Below, in pieces: positions 17,300 to 25,915 of a stretch of DNA of 64,000 nucleotides. The stretch spans positions 1-64,000 of the forward strand of contig NZ_JALJZV010000002.1 in the NCBI RefSeq assembly GCF_024171535.1. The letters run 5' to 3'. Position 1 is the first letter of the stretch. Each line of letters begins with the position of its first letter. This DNA comes from Flavobacterium sp. HSC-61S13 (GTDB lineage: Bacteria; Bacteroidota; Bacteroidia; Flavobacteriales; Flavobacteriaceae). The notes under the pieces were generated by a model that saw only the letters and a program-made list of their open reading frames with translations, was not told where the DNA came from and searched no databases. The position numbers and the translations under genes are program-made.

Positions 17300-18323
17300 C
17301 AGCAGCTTTTCTACTAAAGTTGGGTGGTATATTATATTCTCCCACTTTTTATTTACAATTGGCGTACAAGCACAGATCGACATCAACACCTATTCTGATG
17401 GTTATATCAGTGTTAACAGTTATAATGGTGTTACAGCATCGAATTGGACCACGGTGCAAGTTAATTTGAATGGCAATTCCAATTTAGAAAACTGGACGCT
17501 GACTGCTAGAGTTAGCAGTCCGATTAGAAACTCGGAGGGCAAAACATTTCCTTTTGACAAAATCGCCATGCGCATCAATCATATAGAAGGCAGTATTCAG
17601 GGTGTGACACCATCGATCACTTCAATAGGAGCTGATCCGAATCCAATTATCATGCAGTTATCTGATGTCAATTTGATTCAGAACTCTCCGTTAAAACTAA
17701 AAACACCTGCAGGCACCTATAACCAAATTAAAATTGTTTATGACATTATCATACAGGGAGGAGCTTATTTACAAGAATTAAAAAGTTGGCAATCCTACCC
17801 TTTCCATTGTGTCATCACGTTAAAAAATGCAGCTGGAGGAATTGTACACCAGGGCACCATCAACAATTATAATTTGCAGATAGTACCTTCTGACAATCCA
17901 CCGATAGAAAACACCTATAGCATAGAGACCTCCATCAATTCCAGAAATAGTTTTCTCGAATTCAATACACTAGCTGACTACGTCAACGGTGTAAAAGTGC
18001 AATATAATAATGCCTTAAAAGTGATTTCTTCGACACCCTATTCGATACAAGTTCGCTCGACGAGTAATCAACTCACCGCAAGTAGGTCCGAGCTTCCAAT
18101 CAGTGTTATTCAACTTTCTTTGATTGATAGCAAAACAAGTGGAACATTGGGCAACTTGGAATTAAGCAGTTATTACCAGACACTTTACCAAAGTCCTGCT
18201 GCTGCAAAGCAAGCACGGTATTTCGATTTAAAGTACTGGACAAAAGCCAGAGATCAACGCCTCTTAGAAGTAAAGCCAGATACTTATAGCACTACGTTAA
18301 TCTATACATTAACGCCACAATAA
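17292..18323 (+). CDS. Candidate tip adhesin with C-terminal pilin-like domain
   Basis: The 343-residue protein has a signal peptide ending VQAQ. The N-terminal two thirds (about 30-215) is a separate beta-rich domain. The C-terminal part (about 220-343) runs LEFNTLADYVNGVKVQYNNA, then SYYQTLYQSPAAAKQARYFDLKYW, and ends YSTTLIYTLTPQ. It parallels the pilin's YSNGVKLDQV.., KYFNVESPTVYTTTVTYTIEAQ. A pilin domain with an extra N-terminal domain is how two-domain tip adhesins are built. The gene overlaps the chaperone by 8 nt and the next gene starts 5 nt after its stop. The binding target is unknown. Confidence 0.55.
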   Translation: MNNSSFSTKVGWYIIFSHFLFTIGVQAQIDINTYSDGYISVNSYNGVTASNWTTVQVNLNGNSNLENWTLTARVSSPIRNSEGKTFPFDKIAMRINHIEGSIQGVTPSITSIGADPNPIIMQLSDVNLIQNSPLKLKTPAGTYNQIKIVYDIIIQGGAYLQELKSWQSYPFHCVITLKNAAGGIVHQGTINNYNLQIVPSDNPPIENTYSIETSINSRNSFLEFNTLADYVNGVKVQYNNALKVISSTPYSIQVRSTSNQLTASRSELPISVIQLSLIDSKTSGTLGNLELSSYYQTLYQSPAAAKQARYFDLKYWTKARDQRLLEVKPDTYSTTLIYTLTPQ

Positions 18324-18328
18324 CACCT

Positions 18329-21145
18329 ATGTTTGCACTGCTAAAAGCGCGCTCCTCTAAGATTGCATGGACTGTATTATTCTTTGGAATCTATGCCTTG
18401 ACCTGCGGGCAATCGTCCAATTTAAGTGGAATAACCCTAAAAACAGATAATGAAATCGTCGCTTCAAACGAAACTTTATTATCGTTGGTTACCTCCTTAA
18501 AGAACACTACTGACACCCGTTTTACAGGGACGTTAACCGTCGACTCTGATATCCATTTGAACCGTGTAAATCCCGGTCCAATATCCATCACATTGGAGGC
18601 AGGTGCTTCTTCGTTTTTACCGATAAAAATCTGGGTAGACAAACTACATGCAGCTGGTAATTCATCCGTAACCTATAGGTTACTTGATTCAAACAACCAA
18701 GTGATCCAAAGTGCTACGACACTAATTACTATATCATCAAAAAGGCAGCTGCGCATCTTATCCGATGACGCACAATTGATGATGCGCCAAATCGGCGATT
18801 CCATCCGCGTTAATACTCGAGTGTACAACAACGGGAATCAAATAGAAAAAATTAAATTAACGGCGTCTTTTCCGAAAATGCAATTTCAGAACACGCTCTT
18901 AAACAAAGAAATAGAACTAAAACCCTTTTCAGACACTATAGTGCGGTTTAGCAAAATCATCGATCAGGAATTAATGTCTTTGGAATACTTCACCGTCAAT
19001 GTAGCCGCTTTAGATCAAAACAATGACTTTATCGGTAATGCCATTACTATCGTACAAAATGCCTCAGGAGATCGGCGTTATATCAATCCGACAAACAACG
19101 GATATTCCAACGACTTTTGGAACGACAATAAAATTACTTTAAGTGCACGAGATCTTACTGGAAATAATCCATCATACTCCATTTACGGCAAAAACGAAAT
19201 ACAACTAAACAAGGGAAAATTAGCTATTAGCCTAGATGGTACACAATGGAATAAAACGTCAGAACTGCCGTTATTTACCAACACCTGGATTCAGTATGAA
19301 GCCAATGGAAAAGGCATACAACTGGGAAACCTACAAGAGAATGATCTTGAGATAAATCTATCGGGCCGAGGAGTGAAAGTTTATACCGCAAACGACGAAC
19401 GAACTAAGGAATTACAATTGGGTTTTATGGATAAATCATACAACCTGATCAGCACCTCGCCTTGGAGCACACAAGGCATTGCCGGTTTTGCTAAAAACAA
19501 ATTCAGCTTGTCTGAAAAAACAACCTTGTTCAGTTCGTTTATATTCGATAGAAGTTATGGTATTGACAGTTATTTGCTGATGAATAACTTGGTTTGGACC
19601 GCAAATTCCAATTGGAAGTACGACTTTAGATTTGGACAAGGATTAACGGGAGCCTCCCTCACAAATTACAACCTACCGTACAAACCTTCCATAGCAATTG
19701 GCGCCAACCTGCAAGGTAAAACGGGTACTTATCATTTTAGCAGTACTAATTTTTACAGTAGTGGGTATTATCCAGGAATTCGAAAAGGAGCTTTGCTGTT
19801 AGATGAACGCATCACAAAAAACTTTGAACGAAGTATGATGTGGGTCGGTGTAAATTTTTATAATTACAATCCAGACTTTATCGATCCATTAATATATTAC
19901 AAAAACAATTCCGAAAATTTTAGAGCAGAACTCGGGATTAATTTTTCTTTGCCCGCCCAATTTAGATTGAGTTTTATTCCACAAGTCAATTTTGAAAATG
20001 GACGCTACCTGACTTTAAATACTTCAACCTATCAAAATCTGAGTTATCGATCGACCTCCATCAACGAAACGGCAAGTTGGAGCAGTAAAAACCATCAACA
20101 TCAGGTATTTTTATCCCTTTTTCAAGGTATCGCCCAGTATCCGTTTTCAACGGAAAACAAGTTTATCCATAAAACGCAATTATCCTGGAGCTATCAAGGT
20201 TTTCAGCTAAGTGCTTTTATTCAAGAGGGCAATTTTATGTTGGCAGAGGGTTTGTATAATTCATTTGACTCGGATGAAAAAATCAATCGTTTTTCAGTCA
20301 TGCCAAGTTATCGAAAATCATTCTGGAATGATCGTTTGACCATTCAACTCAACGGCCTTTATAATTATGATTCGTTTTCAGGAAAAAGCTATATGTTAGC
20401 AGGAATGACAGAATGGAAAGCTTTTAAAAAAACCAGCTTCTTTGTTTCGTTAAATCAATACCACTATCAAAACAAATCGTTCCAAACTCATAATACTTTT
20501 TTGCAAGCAGGGATTACACAAGCTTTGCCAAACAGCGCTACAACGACAAATACAAAAAAAGGAAACATACAGATCTTTTGTTATTACGATCGCAACACCA
20601 ATGGCGTTTATGATGAAGGAGACGAGCCCGCAGTCGATCGTATAATCATGATCAACCAATCTGCTTTTGTTGCCCAAAAAGACGGTATGGTAAGATACCG
20701 CGCTGTACCTTATGGAGCTTACCATATATCGGTTAAAGGTAAAAACTGGATGGCAAAAGAATACGATTTAAACTTGGTTTCCAAGTCCACAGAACTCGCA
20801 ATACCACTACAGGAAACCGGAAACATTCGAGGCAAATTTGAATATATTTACGATGCTAAGCTCCAATATGAAGTCAGTGGTATTAAATCCGGTCTAGCCG
20901 TAACACTCACAAACCAGCAAAGTCAAATTTTCACTTTTAAAACCAATGATCAAGGTGAATTTATCGCCTATTTACCGATCGGGACGTATCAGCTTCAAAT
21001 CGATATTTCGCAATTACCGAAGAACGTATATACCGAAGAAGAATCACGAATTATTATTGTCAGCAAAGGTAAATCACAGATTATTGACCCGCTTATTTTA
21101 AAGGTTAAAGAACGAAAAATAGAAATCAAACGCTTCGGACAATAA
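18329..21145 (+). CDS. Usher-like outer-membrane beta-barrel protein
   Basis: The 938-residue protein has a signal peptide (ending TCGQ). Residues about 30-255 form Ig-like beta-sandwich segments. A long series of amphipathic strands with many Tyr/Phe/Trp and Asn follows (about 260-745; RYINPTNNGYSND.., YYPGIRKGALLLDERI), typical of an outer-membrane barrel. Two C-terminal carboxypeptidase-regulatory/SdrB-like domains follow (about 748-938; CYYDRNTNGVYDEGDEPAVD, a Ca-loop-like motif, and TNDQGEFIAYLPIGTYQLQI). Length and position match alternate ushers such as CooC/CfaC (about 870 residues). A true usher fold is not proven, and an unrelated barrel transporter is the main alternative. Confidence 0.55.
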   Translation: MFALLKARSSKIAWTVLFFGIYALTCGQSSNLSGITLKTDNEIVASNETLLSLVTSLKNTTDTRFTGTLTVDSDIHLNRVNPGPISITLEAGASSFLPIKIWVDKLHAAGNSSVTYRLLDSNNQVIQSATTLITISSKRQLRILSDDAQLMMRQIGDSIRVNTRVYNNGNQIEKIKLTASFPKMQFQNTLLNKEIELKPFSDTIVRFSKIIDQELMSLEYFTVNVAALDQNNDFIGNAITIVQNASGDRRYINPTNNGYSNDFWNDNKITLSARDLTGNNPSYSIYGKNEIQLNKGKLAISLDGTQWNKTSELPLFTNTWIQYEANGKGIQLGNLQENDLEINLSGRGVKVYTANDERTKELQLGFMDKSYNLISTSPWSTQGIAGFAKNKFSLSEKTTLFSSFIFDRSYGIDSYLLMNNLVWTANSNWKYDFRFGQGLTGASLTNYNLPYKPSIAIGANLQGKTGTYHFSSTNFYSSGYYPGIRKGALLLDERITKNFERSMMWVGVNFYNYNPDFIDPLIYYKNNSENFRAELGINFSLPAQFRLSFIPQVNFENGRYLTLNTSTYQNLSYRSTSINETASWSSKNHQHQVFLSLFQGIAQYPFSTENKFIHKTQLSWSYQGFQLSAFIQEGNFMLAEGLYNSFDSDEKINRFSVMPSYRKSFWNDRLTIQLNGLYNYDSFSGKSYMLAGMTEWKAFKKTSFFVSLNQYHYQNKSFQTHNTFLQAGITQALPNSATTTNTKKGNIQIFCYYDRNTNGVYDEGDEPAVDRIIMINQSAFVAQKDGMVRYRAVPYGAYHISVKGKNWMAKEYDLNLVSKSTELAIPLQETGNIRGKFEYIYDAKLQYEVSGIKSGLAVTLTNQQSQIFTFKTNDQGEFIAYLPIGTYQLQIDISQLPKNVYTEEESRIIIVSKGKSQIIDPLILKVKERKIEIKRFGQ

Positions 21146-21217
21146 GTTCTAATACTGCTGCGTGCTATATTCGAAAACACGATTATTCGGTTTTACACGA
21201 ATTACGCGTAAAACACC

Positions 21218-22024
21218 TTATCGCATAGCTCTTATTTTTTTTAAAGGGGTTTTCTTTATTTCCTCTTCTTTCTTTTTAACGGGATTGCCATGAGCATCGA
21301 GTAATATTACTTTCATATAGGAGACAACTTGTTTGGAATCTGCCGCCTCAATACTGATTTCATTTCGTTCGTTCCTCCCTTCTTTTGGATGGACAATCTT
21401 TTGTTTAATCCACCAAAGAAACTGTTGTTTCTCGACATCGAAATCAAAGGAAACCGACTCGATAGGTTCGATACTCGTTCCGGTTTGTTTAACAATCTCC
21501 ATGACTTTACAGTAATCGAGTATAGGATCTTCAGGCAGATAATGCGCTGCATCGGGAAAATTAAATCCTGAAATTATTCTTTTATTGTCGTCGATTGCAA
21601 TGCCGATACAATATTTAATATCGGGTCTGGGAAGGTAATAGTAATAAAAAAAATATTTGGCTTTACAAGCATACATATCTACGGGAGGATACCGTCCGTC
21701 AAATTTTACAATACTGTCATAATTGCTGATATCAACGGATTTAAACTGCATTTTAGAAAAAAAGGCATCTCCAACATAATCCTTTATATATTTTTCTAAA
21801 TCATCCTTAACCGGCAGAATTTCAGCTTCGACCATTAGGATGTCCAAAGGACCTTTTGCCGACATCCAGTCACTGGTTTTTTCACCTTGAAACGCAAAAT
21901 TGTAAACTGGACATGGAGTACTAAATTCTTTCGTCTGAAAGTCACCTGAAATGGTTTCCTTACATTGTGCCTGAGCTACGAATAAACCAAATACACCTAT
22001 TATAACACTAAAAATAAACCTCAT
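21218..22024 (-). CDS. Secreted protein of unknown function
   Basis: The 268-residue protein has a signal peptide (MRFIFSVIIGVFGLFVAQAQ) and no other membrane segment. The mature part has four Cys in the first 160 residues (C21, C38 and others), a Tyr-rich stretch (KAKYFFYYYYLPRPDIKYC), and a charged Lys/Glu-rich tail (VKKKEEEIKKTPLKKIRAMR). It is convergent with the usher-like gene, with 72 bp between the stops. No family was recognised and no partner gene is adjacent. Confidence 0.7.
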   Translation of the reverse strand: MRFIFSVIIGVFGLFVAQAQCKETISGDFQTKEFSTPCPVYNFAFQGEKTSDWMSAKGPLDILMVEAEILPVKDDLEKYIKDYVGDAFFSKMQFKSVDISNYDSIVKFDGRYPPVDMYACKAKYFFYYYYLPRPDIKYCIGIAIDDNKRIISGFNFPDAAHYLPEDPILDYCKVMEIVKQTGTSIEPIESVSFDFDVEKQQFLWWIKQKIVHPKEGRNERNEISIEAADSKQVVSYMKVILLDAHGNPVKKKEEEIKKTPLKKIRAMR

Positions 22025-22182
22025 TTTAACAAATTTTTACAAGAACCGAATTTAATCAATTATCCGTTTTAAAAAACTTATTAGCAAAAAATACACAAAA
22101 GTATTTTTATATGCCCCAAAAATGAAAATCATCAAATTTCAAACCCCATCCTATTTGCAGAAAAACAAAGAAATCTTTGCTA

Positions 22183-22218
22183 CAAAAAAAGCTGAAATTA
22201 ACAGTTTCAGCTTTTTTT
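22183..22218 (-). terminator. Intrinsic terminator of the repressor locus
   Basis: The stem GCTGAAA / TTTCAGC is flanked by an A run and a T run, so it can act in both directions. It ends 22 nt from the stop codon at 22240. Confidence 0.8.
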
Positions 22219-22239
22219 AATAATTTTGATCTATCTCTT

Positions 22240-22881
22240 CTATAAGGAGGGTAAATTAGCCAGAAAGGCTCCTTTAACCTCCCACAATTCGCCAATTCTG
22301 TCCTTACGATAAATCTTATCGTTGAAAAACGAGTTATCGTTTGTAAACAGCAACTCGTCATCATTGAGCACGGTTTTAAAGCGATGCACAAATATTCCCT
22401 TGTGGTCATCCACTAATACATAGATTGTACCTTCTGTCATGTTGGCTATATTTGCCTTTTGACAGATTACAAAACTACTCACACGAACCGTTGGAGTCAT
22501 GTTTTCACTAATCACCTGAAATGCCACCTCACATTGATCTCAAAAAGGAAAATGGTAAGAGTATAAGGTGGGTAGGATTTTTTTAGCCTCAAGTACATAT
22601 TGAAACTGTAAATCAGAAGTAATCATTCTAACTCCGATTTTGTCTTTTCCCTCTACTGCATTATATTGCGGTCTTAATTTATTTACACCATATAACAAGT
22701 CATTCAAATCTATATGATGCACTTCACAGACATCAATAACAGATTCAAATTGCATACTGTTTCTCTTTTTCCAAGAGGAAATAGTATTGGGTTTAACTTT
22801 TAAAATTTTAGACAACTGTAAGTCAGTTTTAACATTTAAAAGCGATTTAAGTCTTTTTAAAATAATATTTGTATCTAGCAT
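22240..22881 (-). pseudogene. CI-like repressor interrupted by an in-frame TGA
   Basis: The first part (22881 to stop TGA at 22542-22540, 113 residues) has an HTH DNA-binding domain of the phage CI type (LQLSKILKVKPNTISSWKKR) and the start of a linker. After the TGA the same reading frame continues without a gap (DQCEVAFQVISENMTPTV) into an S24/LexA-like C-terminal domain ending at 22240. A GTG at 22527 could restart translation. In LexA/CI the residue before the Met of this loop is the catalytic Ser; here it is Asn. The Lys position (VKR) reads VHR. The domain is therefore probably not self-cleaving. One nonsense change, read-through or restart, or a sequencing error are the options. Confidence 0.7.
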
Positions 22882-23718
22882 TTTGTATTCTCAATTTGTG
22901 TTAAACACTAACTCCTGATAAAAATCGAAGCCCTCACACCCATAAATTTTATTTGCTTTAAATTGAACGTAAAACTGTATTTACCTTGCTACAAAAAAAA
23001 TCAAACTAATTTTTTAAAAACACCTATACGATTAGTAAAATTGTGCACTCTTATATGTATTATTCAAAAAATATACCAATTATTTTTTACAGCAGTTTTT
23101 AAAAAAAAGCAATTACAAATCTTATAGGTATTCTTCTCTATTAGACCCCTAAATCACAAAAAGTCACATCTATTTTAGTTTTTTTCGATCAAAAAACAGA
23201 AAACAGCACAAAAAAACATGGAATGGCTATTTCAAATCAGTCCGAAGAAGTTCAATTAAAAACATTTATCTTATAAAAAGACCTCAAATGTAACTTCCAC
23301 AAAAAAACAGTTTGGGGAACGAATACTTAATAAAACCATTTTAATAAATAAAATCAGCTAGCAAGGAACTTGTATAATTCTCAAGTAAAAATTATAATTC
23401 CGTAAGTTCTATACTAAATTTTATTATACAAATAAAACAGTTTTTCTGTAAAAACTGCCAAAATATACAATAATATTTTTACACTTTTGTGTTTTATATT
23501 ATTTTTAACACAGGATGTGTAGTTTTTATTTATTTAATTGTGATAATTTGATGTTATTTACAAACAATATACCGTTTTACTGCTGAAATTGACACTACAA
23601 ATAAACATAGTTTAATATAAATAAGCTACCAGCTGTATTTATCCACAGATCTCTGTGTGATACCCCTAAAAAACGTTGATTTTGTCATATATTTATCTGA
23701 CGTAATGAAGTTTTACCT
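22882..23718. other. Long AT-rich spacer with ACAC/GTGT inverted repeats
   Basis: No gene was found in 837 bp. Three short dyads built from ACAC and GTGT occur: GTGTTAAACAC (22898-22908, 17 nt upstream of the repressor start), ACACTTTTGTGT (23481-23492), and ACAC-N5-GTGT (23508-23520). They could be operators of the repressor; this is inference. A single DnaA-box match TTATCCACA is at 23639-23647. The rest is A/T runs. Confidence 0.4.
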
Positions 23719-24807
23719 ATGAAAAAATATTTTCTTATCCTACTATTGAGCACCAATCTCCTTAGTGCTCAACACATAACTCCTGGTTTTGATGCCAAGG
23801 AATTTTTCGATTTACTCAGCTTGCTAGCTCAAAAAAACGAGTCCAAAACTGCCGATATTGTTCCAATACCTGATTTATATAAACTCGCTTATCAGTCTAA
23901 GGAAATAGGCTTCGACAATCAATGGTCTTTATGGATAAACGATAAAAATCAGGCCGCCATCACGATACGCGGTTCGGTACAATCTTCGCTTAGTTGGTTA
24001 TCTAACACTTATGAGGCGATGATACCGGCATCTGGTGTATTAACACTTTCTAATGATCTTCAATTTCCGTATCAGCTTTCAACGGATCCGAATGCCGCTG
24101 TGCACGCAGGCTGGATGATCAGCACCGCTTTTTTATTGCCCGATATAAAATCCAAAATCGATTCGTGTTATCAACAGGGAATTCGTGATTTTTATATCGC
24201 AGGACACAGCCAAGGTGGTCCGATTAGCTTTTTAATAACCTCCGAATTAAGACAGTTTCAAACAAGTGGAAAGCTAGCGAAGGACATTCAATTTAAGACC
24301 TATGCCTCCGCTTCGCCCAAACCGGGGAATCTCTTTTATGCCTACGAATTTGAAAAATCAACGCAAGATGGCTGGGCTTTTAGCGTTGTCAATCCCTTAG
24401 ACTGGGTTCCAGAAATGCCCTTCTCCATACAGACCACCCAAGACTTCAATCCCCTCAACCCCTTTCCTCTTATTCAAGGTCTAATTGCAGAACAAGGCCT
24501 GGCTAAAAAATTGGTGTTACGGCATTTTTACAATCAAATCGATAAACCCACCAAAAAAAGTCAGCGTAAAATGGAGAAATTATTGGGGAAAAATGTTTTC
24601 AAATTAATTCAAAAACAATTGCCCGAGTTGCATGAACCCCAGTATTTTCCGAGCAACAATTATGTACGAACGGGAGCCATACGCGTATTGATTCCCGATG
24701 AAGGTTACTACAAATTATTTCCTCAGGACCCAGAAAAGTCATTTACCAATCACGACTACCGCGCTTATTTGTATTTGGCTCAGCAATTGTATTTAAAACA
24801 GAAATAA
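23719..24807 (+). CDS. Secreted class 3-type lipase
   Basis: The 362-residue protein has a signal peptide (MKKYFLILLLSTNLLSAQ). The alpha/beta-hydrolase core of the fungal-lipase class (lipase class 3) is marked by YIAGHSQGGPIS, with nucleophile Ser164. Candidate Asp228 (NPLDWVP) and His345 (TNHDYRAY) complete the triad. The substrate is presumably acyl-ester lipid, but this is family knowledge. The next gene, a secreted phosphodiesterase, starts 51 nt downstream in the same direction, so both may share a transcript. Confidence 0.8.
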   Translation: MKKYFLILLLSTNLLSAQHITPGFDAKEFFDLLSLLAQKNESKTADIVPIPDLYKLAYQSKEIGFDNQWSLWINDKNQAAITIRGSVQSSLSWLSNTYEAMIPASGVLTLSNDLQFPYQLSTDPNAAVHAGWMISTAFLLPDIKSKIDSCYQQGIRDFYIAGHSQGGPISFLITSELRQFQTSGKLAKDIQFKTYASASPKPGNLFYAYEFEKSTQDGWAFSVVNPLDWVPEMPFSIQTTQDFNPLNPFPLIQGLIAEQGLAKKLVLRHFYNQIDKPTKKSQRKMEKLLGKNVFKLIQKQLPELHEPQYFPSNNYVRTGAIRVLIPDEGYYKLFPQDPEKSFTNHDYRAYLYLAQQLYLKQK

Positions 24808-24858
24808 GTACCTCATCAGTAAGAATTGCTTGAATTGTAATAACTTTGAAAAAAAAAC

Positions 24859-25800
24859 ATGCGAAAGATTTTATTAACACTATTACTTTGTTCACAAAAC
24901 TTACTTTGGGCTCAATCTTTTGACCTAATTCCTTTGGGAGTTTATGGCGGTGGAGATGAAAGCAACCTCTCTGCTTATTTGATCGGTGAAAAAGACAAAA
25001 ACGAATTTCTATCCCTTGATGCCGGTACAATACGTGCTGGTATTCGTGTAGCCATTTCCAAAAATACTTTTGATGTAACTGACGAAACCGTTTTAAAATC
25101 CTATATCAAAGGGTATTTTATCTCCCATGGTCATTTGGATCATTTATCGGGTTTGATTATCAATTCACCAGAAGACAGCAAAAAAAACATCTATGCGTTC
25201 CCCTATGTAATCGACGTTTTGAAAAACAATTATTTCACGAACGCCTCTTGGTCAAACTTCGCTAATGAAGGGGAAAGTCCTATATTGAACAAATACAGTT
25301 ATCAGCGATTAGAAAAAAATAAGTTACAACAGGTCGAAAATACTTCCTTACGCGTTACTGGATTTGAATTGAGCCACGGCACTTTTAGTAAAAGCGCGGC
25401 CGTTTTAGTTCAAAACAGCGCAGATGAGGCTATTTTATATTTAGGAGATACCGGTGCAGACAGGATTGAGAAGTCCGAGAACTTAGCCATACTGTGGCAA
25501 CATATTGCGCCACTGATTAAAGAAAACAAACTAAAAGCGATTATGATAGAGGTTTCGTTTCCCAACAAGCAACCAGAAACTGCCCTATACGGTCACTTAA
25601 CCCCTAAACTATTAGTTGAAGAACTGATAAAATTGGAAAAATCCACAGGACAAGGTCGACTTAAAAATTTTAAAATAATTATTACGCATTTAAAACCTGG
25701 TGGCGATCAAATCGAAATAATTAAAAAGGAACTGCACGAAAACAACCCCTTACAACTCGATTTTATTTTCCCTATCCAAGGTCAAAAAATGGTATTATAA
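24859..25800 (+). CDS. Secreted class II 3',5'-cyclic-nucleotide phosphodiesterase
   Basis: The 313-residue protein has a signal peptide (ending LLWAQ). The metallo-beta-lactamase-like fold of class II cyclic-nucleotide phosphodiesterases (yeast PDE1, Vibrio CpdP family) is marked by SHGHLDHLSG (His90, His92, Asp94, His95), an ELSHG motif, and ILYLGDTGAD, all metal-binding positions. Export suggests it acts on extracellular or periplasmic cAMP/cGMP rather than on internal signalling. It follows the lipase by 51 nt. Confidence 0.85.
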   Translation: MRKILLTLLLCSQNLLWAQSFDLIPLGVYGGGDESNLSAYLIGEKDKNEFLSLDAGTIRAGIRVAISKNTFDVTDETVLKSYIKGYFISHGHLDHLSGLIINSPEDSKKNIYAFPYVIDVLKNNYFTNASWSNFANEGESPILNKYSYQRLEKNKLQQVENTSLRVTGFELSHGTFSKSAAVLVQNSADEAILYLGDTGADRIEKSENLAILWQHIAPLIKENKLKAIMIEVSFPNKQPETALYGHLTPKLLVEELIKLEKSTGQGRLKNFKIIITHLKPGGDQIEIIKKELHENNPLQLDFIFPIQGQKMVL

Positions 25801-25848
25801 GTCCATTACCTAGTGAAAACTTTACTAAGTATACTCCATACTGAAGAT

Positions 25849-25871
25849 CTACTCCCCTTAACGGGGAGTAG
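25849..25871. terminator. Hairpin between convergent genes
   Basis: A perfect 9-bp stem, CTACTCCCC / GGGGAGTAG, has a TTAAC loop. No T-tract follows on either strand, so it may be a less typical terminator. It lies in the gap between the phosphodiesterase and brnQ stops. Confidence 0.6.
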
Positions 25872-25915
25872 TACCTTGATACAAAAAACATGAATTCCGT
25901 ATTTTACAATAATCT

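Noticed and set aside
22107..22409. A 100-codon frame on the minus strand overlapping the repressor C-terminal part.
   Set aside because: It is a different frame of the S24-like coding region and shows no recognisable domain; the in-frame continuation is the better reading.
23639..23647. TTATCCACA, a perfect DnaA-box match in a long AT-rich spacer.
   Set aside because: Only one box, no dnaA, no cluster of boxes; the same word also occurs by chance inside gltA (about 46105-46113). Not enough for an origin.
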